Below are positions 16,494 through 25,288 of a stretch of DNA of 64,000 bases, piece after piece. The DNA lies in contig OY776497.1 in the NCBI GenBank assembly GCA_963675625.1, positions 1,426,001 through 1,490,000 on the forward strand. Direction: 5' to 3'. Source of the stretch: F22 sp963675625 (GTDB taxonomy: Bacteria; Bacteroidota; Bacteroidia; Bacteroidales; Bacteroidaceae). The translations under genes and the position numbers were made by a program. The number at the start of each line of letters is the position of its first letter. Position 1 is the stretch's first letter. The notes below the pieces were generated by a model. That model did no database searches and was not told the origin of the DNA. It was given only the letters and a program-made list of their open reading frames with translations.

Positions 16494-17987
16494 TTATTTA
16501 AACTCGTTCCAATCTACTTGTTTCATATCTTTTTTCTCCATTAAGGCTATGTGCATTCCAAAAGCTGCACGAAGATTATGTGGTGTATGACCAGTAGCAC
16601 ACATCTTTAAATAATCACGAAGTATTGGTTGATAATCTGGATGTACACAATTAGTAATAATTTCTTCAGCACGTTCTTTAGGACTTTTACCACGAAGGTC
16701 GGCAATACCTTGTTCTGTGATTAAGATATTAACTGAGTGTTCATTGTGATCAACATGTGATACCATTGGTACGATGGAGCTAATGGCACCTCCTTTTGCT
16801 GTAGATGGACAAGTAAAGATACTGATAAATGCATTACGAGTAAAGTCAGCAGAGCCACCAATACCATTCATCATCTTACTACCACACACTTGAGTTGAGT
16901 TGACATTACCATAGATATCTGCTTCAAGGGCTGTATTGATTGAAATCAATCCTAAACGACGAGCAACTTCTGGATTGTTTGAGATTTCAGTTGGACGAAT
17001 TACAAGTCTATCTTTAAAAAACTCTATGTTTTCATAGATATCATCCAAATATTCGTTGGAAACTGAAAGTGAACTAGTAGAACCAAATTTAATATGTCCT
17101 TCTTTCATCAATTTGATTACAGAATCTTGAATAACTTCTGTGTACATTTCAAAAGGAGGAATGCTTTCGTCTTCTCCAAGAGCGGCAAGTACTGCGTTAG
17201 CTACATTGCCGACACCTGATTGTATAGGAGCAAACTCTGCTGGAATAACTCCACGTTTCATTTCATTAGCTAAAAAAGTAGCTACATTTTGTCCAATTTT
17301 AGTAGTTACTTCATCTGGATCAGTAAATGGACGAGCTTCATCTGGTAAATGTGTTTCTACAATACCAATAATTTTTGATGGATTAACCTTAATATAAGGA
17401 GTACCTATACGATCACTTGGTTTATAAATAGGAATTTCCCTACGTGCAGGAGGATCTAGTGGTTCATACATATCATGAAGACCTTTCATCTTCATGCTAT
17501 GAGCAGAGTTCAATTCTATAATAATTTTGTCTGCAAGGCTACATACTGTTGGAGAGATACCACCACCAGTTGTAATGAAAATTTCACCTTCATCTGTAAC
17601 GTCTAACGCTTCGACAATAGCAATATCCAATTTTCCAAAAAAACCATATCGGAGTTCTTGAGCCATTTGAGAAAGGTGCATATCATTATATGCAATCTTA
17701 CCTGCATTTACTGCCTTACGAAAATCACCATTTGTTGTGTAAGGAGCACGATAACGAAGTGCTTCGGCACGTACTAATTGGCCGTCAGCAGAATCTCCAG
17801 TAGAGGCACCTGTGAATAGATTGATTTTAAACTCTTCGCCGCGGTCATGAGCTTCACGAGCTAATTTTGCGACTTCTGGAATAACTACTTTTGGGCTCCC
17901 TGCAGGTGTAAAACCACTTAAACCTACATTAAAGCCATCTTTTACAAACGTAGCAGCTTCTGCTGCTGTCATTTTTTTAAATGCCAT
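16494..17987 (-). CDS. Acetyl-CoA hydrolase/transferase family, probable succinate CoA-transferase
   Basis: A 497-aa class-I CoA-transferase with the length and order of the acetyl-CoA hydrolase/succinyl-CoA:acetate CoA-transferase family. Features: GFNVGLSGFTPAGSPKVV (N-terminal CoA-transferase domain), INLFTGASTGDSADGQL, IPAEFAPIQSGVGNVANAVL (the QSGxGNxxNA block), FEMYTEVIQDSV, where Glu in the TEV block is the likely covalent catalytic residue, and GIGGSADFTRNAFISIF. In saccharolytic Bacteroidales such enzymes move CoA between succinate, propionate and acetate in fermentation. It is a single gene followed downstream by a convergent terminator, and upstream by the hypothetical gene 18035-18526 with 47 bp between. 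Confidence 0.88.
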   Translation of the reverse strand: MAFKKMTAAEAATFVKDGFNVGLSGFTPAGSPKVVIPEVAKLAREAHDRGEEFKINLFTGASTGDSADGQLVRAEALRYRAPYTTNGDFRKAVNAGKIAYNDMHLSQMAQELRYGFFGKLDIAIVEALDVTDEGEIFITTGGGISPTVCSLADKIIIELNSAHSMKMKGLHDMYEPLDPPARREIPIYKPSDRIGTPYIKVNPSKIIGIVETHLPDEARPFTDPDEVTTKIGQNVATFLANEMKRGVIPAEFAPIQSGVGNVANAVLAALGEDESIPPFEMYTEVIQDSVIKLMKEGHIKFGSTSSLSVSNEYLDDIYENIEFFKDRLVIRPTEISNNPEVARRLGLISINTALEADIYGNVNSTQVCGSKMMNGIGGSADFTRNAFISIFTCPSTAKGGAISSIVPMVSHVDHNEHSVNILITEQGIADLRGKSPKERAEEIITNCVHPDYQPILRDYLKMCATGHTPHNLRAAFGMHIALMEKKDMKQVDWNEFK

Positions 17988-18034
17988 TTTTTCTGTATTC
18001 TAATATTTCTATTCTATTGATAGTTTCTTTGCTT

Positions 18035-18526
18035 TTAGCGAATATCTTGATATTTAGAACGTAAAATTTCACTCCAAATAACAGCTTGTTTTAAGCGAGA
18101 AGTGGAGTTTAATTTATATCTTTTGTTTATTTTTGAAGTTTTAGTTGTGCTTATTGGTTGATTTATTTCAATCTCTATTGGCGTATATCCTTCTTTTATT
18201 GGATAAGCATTTTCTCCTTTAAACATAAAAGGGTGCTCTTTTTCTGGACGAGGTGAATAAAGACTTTGCTCTATATTATCAAGAGTTGATTCTTCTTCAG
18301 ATTTTGTGGTAAATGCTCGTTGAGATTCTTGTAATTTTTTTTCTAATTGTTCGAAGAATGATGGAGGTTGTTCAGATGATGAGGTAGACGTATTGTCACG
18401 ATTTAAGTCAGCGGTTTCTTGTTTTTTATAATTAGAAACCGTTTTATAAATCAAATTAATTCCTATGACAAGTGGAATGATCCACACAGAAAAATCTTCC
18501 CAACCTGCTGTATATAAAATCTCCAT
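18035..18526 (-). CDS. Hypothetical protein with one N-terminal membrane segment
   Basis: A 163-aa protein I do not recognise by function. Residues about 13-28 (FSVWIIPLVIGINLIY) form a single membrane helix. A polar linker rich in Ser, Glu and Gln follows (about 33-110), with an amphipathic stretch SFFEQLEKKLQESQRAF. The C-terminus RLKQAVIWSEILRSKYQDIR resembles a short conserved tail (xxAVIWSEIL) seen, to my memory, in other Bacteroidetes hypothetical proteins. It starts from ATG 18526 and precedes the CoA-transferase gene by 47 bp, so the two may be co-transcribed. Likely membrane-anchored with the bulk in the cytoplasm or periplasm (orientation unclear). Confidence 0.7.
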   Translation of the reverse strand: MEILYTAGWEDFSVWIIPLVIGINLIYKTVSNYKKQETADLNRDNTSTSSSEQPPSFFEQLEKKLQESQRAFTTKSEEESTLDNIEQSLYSPRPEKEHPFMFKGENAYPIKEGYTPIEIEINQPISTTKTSKINKRYKLNSTSRLKQAVIWSEILRSKYQDIR

Positions 18527-18621
18527 AACTAAGCATTTAAAGGTGACACACTTTCTTGCGCCAAAGATACGGTTTTTTAATAAGATAGGATGTGGATAAG
18601 TGTAAAATCTTATAAAATAAT

Positions 18622-18701
18622 ATAAGAAAAGGGGAGCTTCACAGTCCCCCTTGTCTTTTTAACCTAAACCTTAACTATGAAAAAATCTAATGTTTCTTTC
18701 A
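18622..18701 (-). ncRNA. Candidate small RNA, cassette 2
   Basis: Minus-strand promoter TATATTTG (18714-18707) with a CTTG -33 element 20 bp upstream, then about 80 nt ending in a terminator. The hairpin starts GGGGGACT, has a GTGA loop, closes with AGCTCCCC, and is followed by TTTTCTT. The core TTTTTCATAGTTAAGG then TTTAGGTTAAAAAGAC parallels cassette 1. It lies in the 374-bp gap between the minus-strand hypothetical gene and miaB. A 29-codon frame on the plus strand (18677-18766) was set aside. Confidence 0.55.
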
Positions 18702-18834
18702 CGCTACAAATATATAAACAAATCTTTCATTGTGCAAGTTATTTGCTTAAAAAATTTACAAATTAATAGTTTTGTCATATCGAAACTATTTATTTCACAC
18801 GACTTCTCTGTGTTCACAGAATATAATACTCTAG

Positions 18835-18867
18835 TTTTGACCGTTATATAGATAATGCTTATCTTTG
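18835..18867 (+). promoter_or_regulatory. Promoter of miaB operon
   Basis: TTTTG (18835-18839), 20 bp, TATCTTTG (18860-18867): a near-ideal Bacteroidetes promoter 33 bp before the miaB ATG. It is likely the start of the plus-strand housekeeping run. Confidence 0.8.
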
Positions 18868-18900
18868 CAACCTCAAAAATTTTAATATATAATTAGAGAC

Positions 18901-20283
18901 ATGATGAATCTTTTAAACGATGGATTAGACTCAAAATCTACTCCAAATGATGATTGCATGAAGCAATTGTTTATCGAAACTCATGGTTGTCAGATGAATG
19001 TAGCCGATAGTGAAGTGGTGGCTAGTATTATGCATATGGCAGGGTATGAGTTGACAGAAGATGCTGATCAAGCAGATGCGATTTTTATCAACACTTGTTC
19101 AGTTAGGGATAATGCAGAGCAGAAAATACTTCACCGCTTATCGCATCTTAACCAATTACGTAAAAAAGGACGTCCTTTTATTATTGGTGTTTTGGGGTGT
19201 ATGGCTGAACGTGTACAAGAACAATTGATCAACGAATATCAAGTAGATGTTGTTGCGGGCCCTGATGCTTATCTAAGTTTGCCAGATATTGTTGCTTCTG
19301 CCGAATTAGGTAAACCAGCAATGAATGTTCAACTTTCAAAAACTGAAACCTACAGAGATGTGTTGCCTACACGTATACAGCACAATAAAATTACTGGTTT
19401 CGTGTCTATTACCCGAGGATGTAATAATTTTTGTACTTATTGTATTGTGCCCTACACACGTGGTCGTGAACGTAGTCGTGATGTACAAAGTATTTTGAAT
19501 GAAGTCAAGGACTTAGAAATGCGTGGTTATAAAGAGGTTACTTTACTAGGACAAAACGTAAACTCTTATCTAGTAAAAACTGAAGATGGAGAAACAATAG
19601 GGTTTGATAAATTGCTTCGTTTAGTTGCTCATGCAGTTCCTTGTATGCGCATTCGTTTTTCTACCTCTCATCCAAAAGACATGTCGGATGAAACAATACA
19701 AGCGATTGCTGACGAACCAAATATTTGCAATCATGTGCATTTACCAGTACAAAGTGGCAGTAGTCGTATTTTGAAATTAATGAATCGTCGTTATACTCGA
19801 GAATGGTATTTAAATCGAATTGAAACAATCAAACGTCTTATACCTGATTGTGGGTTATCTACAGATATTTTTTGTGGATTTCACTCTGAAACAGAAGAAG
19901 ATCATCAATTATCTTTGAGTATAATGCAAGAAGTTGGGTATGATTCAGCCTTTATGTTCAAATATAGTGAACGAGAGGGAACTTATGCTTCTCGCCATTT
20001 AGAAGATGATATTCCTGAAGATGTAAAGATTCGTCGTTTAAATGAAATTATTTCTGTTCAAAACAAACTTTCTGCGGAAGCCAATCAAAGATGTATTGGA
20101 AAAGAGTATGAGGTACTTGTTGAGGGTGTTTCTAAGCGTAGCCGTGAACAATTATTTGGACGTACTCAACAAAATAAAGTCGTCGTTTTTGATCGACATA
20201 ATGTGAAAATCGGTGACTATGTACAGGTGAAAATTAATGATGCTTCTTCGGCTACTTTGCATGGAGAACTTGTCAATCAATAA
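18901..20283 (+). CDS. miaB: tRNA-2-methylthio-N6-dimethylallyladenosine synthase
   Basis: A 460-aa methylthiotransferase that adds the 2-methylthio group to i6A37 of tRNAs. The N-terminal UPF0004 domain has the three auxiliary-cluster cysteines in FIETHGCQMN, FINTCSVRDNAEQK and IGVLGCMAERVQ. The radical SAM motif follows as SITRGCNNFCTYCIVPYTRG (CxxxCxxC). The C-terminal TRAM domain ends with GDYVQVKINDASSATLHGEL. The order and length fit MiaB rather than RimO or MtaB. It has a strong promoter and is followed by a large hairpin, so it may be largely monocistronic. Confidence 0.95.
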   Translation: MMNLLNDGLDSKSTPNDDCMKQLFIETHGCQMNVADSEVVASIMHMAGYELTEDADQADAIFINTCSVRDNAEQKILHRLSHLNQLRKKGRPFIIGVLGCMAERVQEQLINEYQVDVVAGPDAYLSLPDIVASAELGKPAMNVQLSKTETYRDVLPTRIQHNKITGFVSITRGCNNFCTYCIVPYTRGRERSRDVQSILNEVKDLEMRGYKEVTLLGQNVNSYLVKTEDGETIGFDKLLRLVAHAVPCMRIRFSTSHPKDMSDETIQAIADEPNICNHVHLPVQSGSSRILKLMNRRYTREWYLNRIETIKRLIPDCGLSTDIFCGFHSETEEDHQLSLSIMQEVGYDSAFMFKYSEREGTYASRHLEDDIPEDVKIRRLNEIISVQNKLSAEANQRCIGKEYEVLVEGVSKRSREQLFGRTQQNKVVVFDRHNVKIGDYVQVKINDASSATLHGELVNQ

Positions 20284-20296
20284 TAAATAACTAAAA

Positions 20297-20333
20297 AGAT
20301 ACAGAGCGAATAAACGAAACTCGCTCTGTATCT
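20297..20333 (+). terminator. Large hairpin after miaB, probable terminator
   Basis: Perfect 13-bp stem (20297-20309 AGATACAGAGCGA with 20321-20333), 11-nt loop. The plus-strand tail (GTTAAAAAAC) is not U-rich, while the minus-strand reading is followed by TTTTTAG, so it would terminate better on the minus strand. No minus-strand gene precedes it. It may serve as an RNA 3'-end stabiliser or weak terminator for miaB. Confidence 0.5.
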
Positions 20334-20424
20334 GTTAAAAAACAAATCTATTCTTAGGCTGTTACATGGGAATTTGCTATATTTGTATCAACTTGATATA
20401 AACTGCAATTAGCACTTTTATAAA

Positions 20425-21366
20425 ATGATAGATAGAGTCCATCTGGAACAATGTCCAATATGTGGAGCTTCTTCGTTCGAAGAGGCTTTTTCTTGTGTTG
20501 ATAACTTTGTGTCTAAAGAGACTTATCAATTGGTAAAATGTACGAAATGTGGTTTTTTGTGTACTCAGGATGTGCCAGATTTAGATCATATAGGAAATTA
20601 CTATCAATCAGATGATTACATATCTCACACAAATACAAAACGTGGAGTTATGAATAGTTTGTATCACCTTGCTCGTCAGTTTATGTTGACACAAAAAGCA
20701 CTACTGATTGAACAATCAAAATCTTTGAATAGTGCAAAAGATATTTTAGAAGTTGGTTCAGGTACAGGTTATTTTGTACGTACTATGTTGAAAAGAGGAT
20801 GGCATGTAACTGGTATAGAACCTAGTGATAAAGCCCGCATACAAGCAAAAGAATTATTTAATTTAGATCTAAAATCCTTAGAAATTCTTGATGATCATGC
20901 ACTTTCTGAATATCCTAAAAAAGAATCATATGATGTTATTACGTTGTGGCATGTGTTAGAACACATTCCCAATTTAAATGAACGTTTGGAACAATTTTTC
21001 GATTGGCTTCGCGAGGATGGTATTTTGGTGATAGCAGTTCCTAATCACGACTCTTTTGATGCATTGCATTATGGATCAGACTGGGCAGCATATGATACAC
21101 CTCGACATTTGTGGCATTTTACTGCACAAACAATAGAACGTTTAGCAAAGAAGCATGGTTTTAATTTGGTAAATACTTATCCTATGCCTTTAGATGCTTT
21201 TTATGTTTCTATGCTTACTGAAAAACATAAAGGATGTTCATTGTCTGCTATTCGTGGTTTTTTTACAGGATGTAAAGCTTATTTGAATTTATTATTTGGA
21301 AAAAAGACATCCAGTAGTTCATTGATATATGTCTTCAAAAAAGAGAACAAATATTTGAAGAACTAA
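20425..21366 (+). CDS. Class I SAM-dependent methyltransferase with zinc-ribbon-like N-terminus
   Basis: A 313-aa methyltransferase of the UbiE/methyltransf_23 type. An N-terminal pair CPICGAS (about 9-12) and CTKCGFLC (about 40-46) forms a probable zinc ribbon. The Rossmann core has DILEVGSGTGYFVRTMLKRG (motif I, about 109-128), VTGIEPS (motif II), and YDVITLWHVLEHIPNLNERL (motif post-I/III), followed by GILVIAVPNHDSF. Related proteins methylate small molecules, sugars or lipids, but no substrate is indicated here. It opens a tight run with ftsX (14-bp gap) and the DUF3098 gene, so a link with the envelope is possible but not shown. Confidence 0.82.
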   Translation: MIDRVHLEQCPICGASSFEEAFSCVDNFVSKETYQLVKCTKCGFLCTQDVPDLDHIGNYYQSDDYISHTNTKRGVMNSLYHLARQFMLTQKALLIEQSKSLNSAKDILEVGSGTGYFVRTMLKRGWHVTGIEPSDKARIQAKELFNLDLKSLEILDDHALSEYPKKESYDVITLWHVLEHIPNLNERLEQFFDWLREDGILVIAVPNHDSFDALHYGSDWAAYDTPRHLWHFTAQTIERLAKKHGFNLVNTYPMPLDAFYVSMLTEKHKGCSLSAIRGFFTGCKAYLNLLFGKKTSSSSLIYVFKKENKYLKN

Positions 21367-21380
21367 ATAAGAATACTAGC

Positions 21381-22262
21381 ATGGGAAAGAAAAAACATAC
21401 AAGTCATTTATTTCGGTGGCAAGATATTACAAATACTATTAGTATATCTATGGTATTGATTGTGGTAGGAATTGTGACCTTTTTTTGGTTGGGTGCCGAT
21501 CGCTTGTCAACCTACGTGAGAGAGAATATAAAATTTTCTATTGTTCTTGATGATTCAATGAGCGATAAACGTATTCATCAAATTGTAGCAGACTTATCAC
21601 ATAAAGATTTTGTCAAAGAAGTAAAGCTAATATCCAAACAAGAAGCTTTGGATGAACAAATAAAAGCTATGGGAACAGATCCTGCTGAGTTTTTGGGATA
21701 TAATCCATTTAAAGCCTCATTGGAAATAAAGTTGCATGGAGAGTATGCCAATGCAGATAGTTTAGCTGTTATAGAAAAACAATTGAATAGACAATACAAG
21801 CATGATATAGATGAATTGTTGTATCAGAAAGAATTAATAGATCAAGTAAATCATCATATTCGAATTATTACTTACTGGTTGGCTGGATTAGCTTTGTTAT
21901 TCACACTCATTTCTTTTGCCCTTATCAATAATATGATTCGTTTATCTATGTATGCCAAACGATTTAGTATACATACGATGAAGTTGGTGGGAGCTAGTTG
22001 GGGATTTATTCAGCGACCATTTATTCAGCGACATTTATTGAGTGGTTTTATTGCAGCAATAATAACGGACGTATTTCTTTTCTCTGCTGGACGTTGGGTA
22101 ATTCAGTATCAACCAGAATTATTGGATTTGGTTAGTCTTAAAATGCTCGTAATAGTGTCTAGTGTGGTGATGTTAAGTGGCTTGTTGATAACTTTTATAT
22201 GTGCATATTTTTCTATTAATAGGTATTTGCGCATGGCCAACCATTCCCTGTATGAAATATAG
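21381..22262 (+). CDS. ftsX: Cell-division permease-like protein FtsX
   Basis: A 293-aa inner-membrane protein that, with the ATPase FtsE, controls periplasmic peptidoglycan hydrolysis at the septum. Topology is that of FtsX: a helix at about 17-38 (SISMVLIVVGIVTFFWLG), a periplasmic domain (about 45-165) with LISKQEALDEQIKAMG and NPFKASLEIKL, then three C-terminal helices (about 166-190, 215-240, 250-275) with MKLVGASWGFIQRPFI between them. The FtsE gene is not adjacent. The DUF3098 gene follows after 19 bp, a pairing common in Bacteroidetes. Confidence 0.93.
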   Translation: MGKKKHTSHLFRWQDITNTISISMVLIVVGIVTFFWLGADRLSTYVRENIKFSIVLDDSMSDKRIHQIVADLSHKDFVKEVKLISKQEALDEQIKAMGTDPAEFLGYNPFKASLEIKLHGEYANADSLAVIEKQLNRQYKHDIDELLYQKELIDQVNHHIRIITYWLAGLALLFTLISFALINNMIRLSMYAKRFSIHTMKLVGASWGFIQRPFIQRHLLSGFIAAIITDVFLFSAGRWVIQYQPELLDLVSLKMLVIVSSVVMLSGLLITFICAYFSINRYLRMANHSLYEI

Positions 22263-22281
22263 AATATAAAGTATAAACCCA

Positions 22282-22515
22282 ATGGAAAAACAACATTTTG
22301 CATTTGCAAGGATCAACTATATCTTATTAGGTATAGGAATAGGTATTATTATCTTAGGTTTTATTTTGATGTCAGGGTCTAGTACGACATTGACTCATTT
22401 TAATGAAAATATCTTTAGCTTTCGTCGCATAAAGTTAGCTCCGATAGTTTGTTTTTTCGGCTTCCTTTTTTGTGTATATGCGATACTAAAAAAGCCAGCA
22501 GAGAATAAACAATAA
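22282..22515 (+). CDS. DUF3098 small membrane protein
   Basis: A 77-aa protein with two membrane helices (about 11-31 INYILLGIGIGIIILGFILM and 52-70 LAPIVCFFGFLFCVYAIL) joined by a short loop TLTHFNENIFSFRRIK. The FSFRRIKLAPIV block is the DUF3098 signature in Bacteroidetes. Function is unknown. It sits between ftsX and uppP, so a role in envelope growth or division is suggested by position only. The helices are oriented with a charged tail (KKPAENKQ) after the second one. Confidence 0.85.
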   Translation: MEKQHFAFARINYILLGIGIGIIILGFILMSGSSTTLTHFNENIFSFRRIKLAPIVCFFGFLFCVYAILKKPAENKQ

Positions 22516-22566
22516 AACTTTACAAAGTACAAATATATTATATAACAATATTAAATTGATTGTTTC

Positions 22567-23418
22567 ATGGATTTATTGCAGACTATTATTGTATCTATTG
22601 TTGAAGGATTGACTGAATATTTGCCAGTCTCTTCTACTGGCCACATGATTATTACCCAATACTTACTAGGGGTGGATGGATCGGATGAATTTATTAAAGC
22701 TTTTGATGTTATTATTCAGTTTGGAGCTATTTTGTCCGTTGTCTTTTTGTATTGGAAACGTTTTTTTCGCATCAATCATGCTGTTTTGGAGGGTGAGCCA
22801 AGTTTCTTACAGAAGTGTTTGCATCGGTATGATTTTTATGTAAAGTTGCTTGTCGCTTTTTTACCTGCAGCTGTTATTGGTTTCTTATTAAGTGACATTA
22901 TTGATAGCCTTCTTGAAAATGTATATGTGGTTGCTATAATGCTAATTTTAGGAGGTGTTTTCATGATTTTTGTGGATAAATTATTTGCCGTGTCCGAAGA
23001 AGAAGCTAAACCAATGACTAATCGTAGTGCATTAATGATTGGTTTTTGCCAATGTATTGCTATGATACCAGGAGTCTCTCGTTCTATGGCAACTATAGTT
23101 GGAGGAATGGGACAAAAGTTGACAAGAAAAGATGCCGCAGAATTTTCGTTCTTTTTAGCGGTTCCGACCATGGCTGCTGCATCTTGTTATAAATTATTGA
23201 AAGTGTTTATGAGTGATACAGGTGCTGATATGCTTGAGAATCATTTAATAACTTTATTGATTGGAAATGTTGTTGCTTTTTTTGTTGCATTACTAGCTAT
23301 CAAGTTTTTTATTTCGTTTCTGAATAAGCATGGATTTAAAGCATTTGGTTATTATCGCATCGTAGCTGGTATAGCTCTTTTACTTATGCTTTGTTTTGGT
23401 GCAAGTTTAACCTTATAA
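22567..23418 (+). CDS. uppP: Undecaprenyl-diphosphatase UppP (BacA)
   Basis: A 283-aa polytopic inner-membrane phosphatase that recycles undecaprenyl diphosphate to the monophosphate carrier for peptidoglycan and O-antigen synthesis. Motif 1 is IVEGLTEYLPVSSTGHMI (about 12-29; the E/EYLPxSSTGH catalytic region), and motif 2 is CIAMIPGVSRSMATIVGG (PGxSRSxxT) near residues 160-177. Many hydrophobic helices fit the known fold. Neighbours ftsX/DUF3098 upstream and truB downstream (25-bp gap) suggest a shared transcript. Confidence 0.96.
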   Translation: MDLLQTIIVSIVEGLTEYLPVSSTGHMIITQYLLGVDGSDEFIKAFDVIIQFGAILSVVFLYWKRFFRINHAVLEGEPSFLQKCLHRYDFYVKLLVAFLPAAVIGFLLSDIIDSLLENVYVVAIMLILGGVFMIFVDKLFAVSEEEAKPMTNRSALMIGFCQCIAMIPGVSRSMATIVGGMGQKLTRKDAAEFSFFLAVPTMAAASCYKLLKVFMSDTGADMLENHLITLLIGNVVAFFVALLAIKFFISFLNKHGFKAFGYYRIVAGIALLLMLCFGASLTL

Positions 23419-23443
23419 AAGGTCATTATAAAGTGTTTTAAAT

Positions 23444-24205
23444 GTGATAGATTCGCATTGTTATATAATAAAAAGATACACGTTGAAAGATTTTAAGGCA
23501 GGGGAGATCCTGTATTTTGATAAACCTTTGGAATGGACTTCGTTCCAATTAGTTGCTAAGGTACGGCATACTATTTGCCGCACAATAGGAGTAAAGAAGT
23601 TGAAAGTTGGTCATGCTGGTACGCTAGATCCTCTGGCTACAGGTGTTATGATTTTGTGCACAGGAAAAGCTACAAAGCGAATAGAAGAATTTCAGTATCA
23701 GACAAAAGAATACGTTGCTACTTTGAAGCTTGGAGCTACAACACCTTCTTTCGATTTAGAAAAGCCGATAGATGCTACATATCCAACTGAGCATATCACA
23801 GAATATATGGTACGTGAAATTTTGAAGAAGTTTCTAGGACGAATAGAACAAGTTCCTCCTGCATTTAGCGCTGTTATGGTAGATGGAAAGCGGGCTTATG
23901 AATTGGCAAGAAAAGGTGAGGAGGTTACTTTAAAACCTAAAGTATTGGTTATTGATGAGATAGAATTGACTCGTTGTGAACTCGATAAACAAGAAATTGA
24001 AATTCGTGTTGTGTGTAGTAAAGGAACATATATTCGTGCTCTAGCTCGTGATATAGGAGAGGCATTAGATAGTGGTGCCCATTTGACTAGTTTACGACGT
24101 ACTCGAGTCGGAGATGTACGAGAAAAAGATTTGATGAATCCTCTTGATTTTCCAGAGTGGATTAAACATCAAGAAATAGTGATGGAAGAAAAAAATAATT
24201 ACTAG
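23444..24205 (+). CDS. truB: tRNA pseudouridine-55 synthase
   Basis: Makes pseudouridine 55 in the T-loop of tRNAs. Motifs: LYFDKPLEWTSFQLVAKVR near the start, KVGHAGTLDPLATGVMILC with the catalytic Asp (HAGTLDP), REYVATLKLG-like KEYVATLKLGATTPSFDLE, PPAFSAVMVDGKRAYELAR, and CSKGTYIRALARDIG. The start is uncertain: no ATG lies before the core. GTG 23444 gives 253 aa, while TTG 23483 (MKDFKAGEILYF when initiating) would match the usual N-terminus better. UppP ends 25 bp before GTG, and queA begins 15 bp after the stop. Confidence 0.93.
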   Translation: MIDSHCYIIKRYTLKDFKAGEILYFDKPLEWTSFQLVAKVRHTICRTIGVKKLKVGHAGTLDPLATGVMILCTGKATKRIEEFQYQTKEYVATLKLGATTPSFDLEKPIDATYPTEHITEYMVREILKKFLGRIEQVPPAFSAVMVDGKRAYELARKGEEVTLKPKVLVIDEIELTRCELDKQEIEIRVVCSKGTYIRALARDIGEALDSGAHLTSLRRTRVGDVREKDLMNPLDFPEWIKHQEIVMEEKNNY

Positions 24206-24220
24206 ATAAAACCCTAAGAA

Positions 24221-25276
24221 ATGAAGTTATCTGAATTTTATTACGATTTACCAGATGAGAAAATTGCCATGTATCCCTCAAAATTTCGTGATGAGTCACG
24301 TCTGATGGTTTTGCATCGCAAAACGGGTGAGATAGAACACCGTCTTTTCAAAGAAATAATTGAGTATTTTGATGAAAAGGATCTCTTTATTTTCAATGAT
24401 ACAAAGGTTTTCCCAGCTCGTTTGTATGGTAATAAGGAGAAGACCAATGCGCGTATTGAGGTTTTCTTACTTCGCGAGCTCAATGAAGAGCAGCGTCTAT
24501 GGGATGTGTTGGTTGACCCTGCTCGTAAAATCCGAATAGGAAATAAACTATATTTTGGAGAAGACGACAGTATGGTGGCTGAGGTTATCGACAATACAAC
24601 ATCACGAGGACGTACATTGCGTTTCTTATATGAAGGAACGCATGACGATTTTAAGCGTGATTTGTACGCTTTGGGTGTCACTCCGTTACCAGAACATATA
24701 ATTAATCGTCCAGCAGAAGAATCTGATGCGGAACGATTTCAATCAATTTTTGCAAAAAATGAAGGAGCAGTAACGGCTCCAGCTGCTAGTTTACACTTTA
24801 GTCGTGAACTTTTAAAACGTTTTGAAATTAAAGGTATTGATCAAACGTTTATCACTGCACATTCAGGTTTAGGGAACTTCCGTGAAATAGATGTAGAAGA
24901 CTTGACAAAGCATAAGATGGAAAGTGAGCAAATTCAAGTTCTTCAACAAACAGTAGATTGTGTTAATAAAAAGAAGGACGAAGGACGCAGTGTGTGTGCA
25001 GTTGGTGCATGTACCATGCGTGCTTTAGAAAGTACATATAGTACAGATGGTCATCTGAAAGCATATGATGGCTGGACCAATAAATTTATTTTTCCAGAAT
25101 ATAGCTTTAATGTAGCTACAAGTTTTGTGACAAATTTTCATATGCCTTATTCAACGATGTTGATGCTAACAGCTGCATTTGGTGGATATCAGTATGTAAT
25201 GGATGCTTATGAGGTGGCTCTTAAGGAAGGTTATCGATTTGGTACCTATGGAGATGCTATGCTAATTGTCGACTAA
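24221..25276 (+). CDS. queA: S-adenosylmethionine:tRNA ribosyltransferase-isomerase
   Basis: A 351-aa enzyme of queuosine synthesis: it transfers the ribosyl part of SAM onto 7-aminomethyl-7-deazaguanine in tRNA. Typical blocks are FYYDLPDEKIAMYPSKFRDE at the N-terminus, IFNDTKVFPARLYG, GVTPLPEHIINRPAEESDAE, TAPAASLHFSRELL, FITAHSGLGNFREIDVEDLT, and NFHMPYSTMLMLTAAFGG near the C-terminus. Other queuosine genes (queC, queD, queE, tgt) are not in the window. It is placed between truB and folK with small gaps of 15 and 12 bp. It is followed two genes later by metK, whose product SAM is its substrate; the link is positional only. Confidence 0.96.
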   Translation: MKLSEFYYDLPDEKIAMYPSKFRDESRLMVLHRKTGEIEHRLFKEIIEYFDEKDLFIFNDTKVFPARLYGNKEKTNARIEVFLLRELNEEQRLWDVLVDPARKIRIGNKLYFGEDDSMVAEVIDNTTSRGRTLRFLYEGTHDDFKRDLYALGVTPLPEHIINRPAEESDAERFQSIFAKNEGAVTAPAASLHFSRELLKRFEIKGIDQTFITAHSGLGNFREIDVEDLTKHKMESEQIQVLQQTVDCVNKKKDEGRSVCAVGACTMRALESTYSTDGHLKAYDGWTNKFIFPEYSFNVATSFVTNFHMPYSTMLMLTAAFGGYQYVMDAYEVALKEGYRFGTYGDAMLIVD

Positions 25277-25288
25277 TGCTTTAGTTGA

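Noticed and set aside
18591..18599. A second perfect DnaA box
   Set aside because: Single site without clustering; taken as chance in AT-rich DNA, and as a caution for the oriC candidate.
18677..18766. 29-codon plus-strand frame (starts MKKSNVSFTL) over the second cassette
   Set aside because: Same reasoning as for the first; similarity with the first frame follows from the shared non-coding core.
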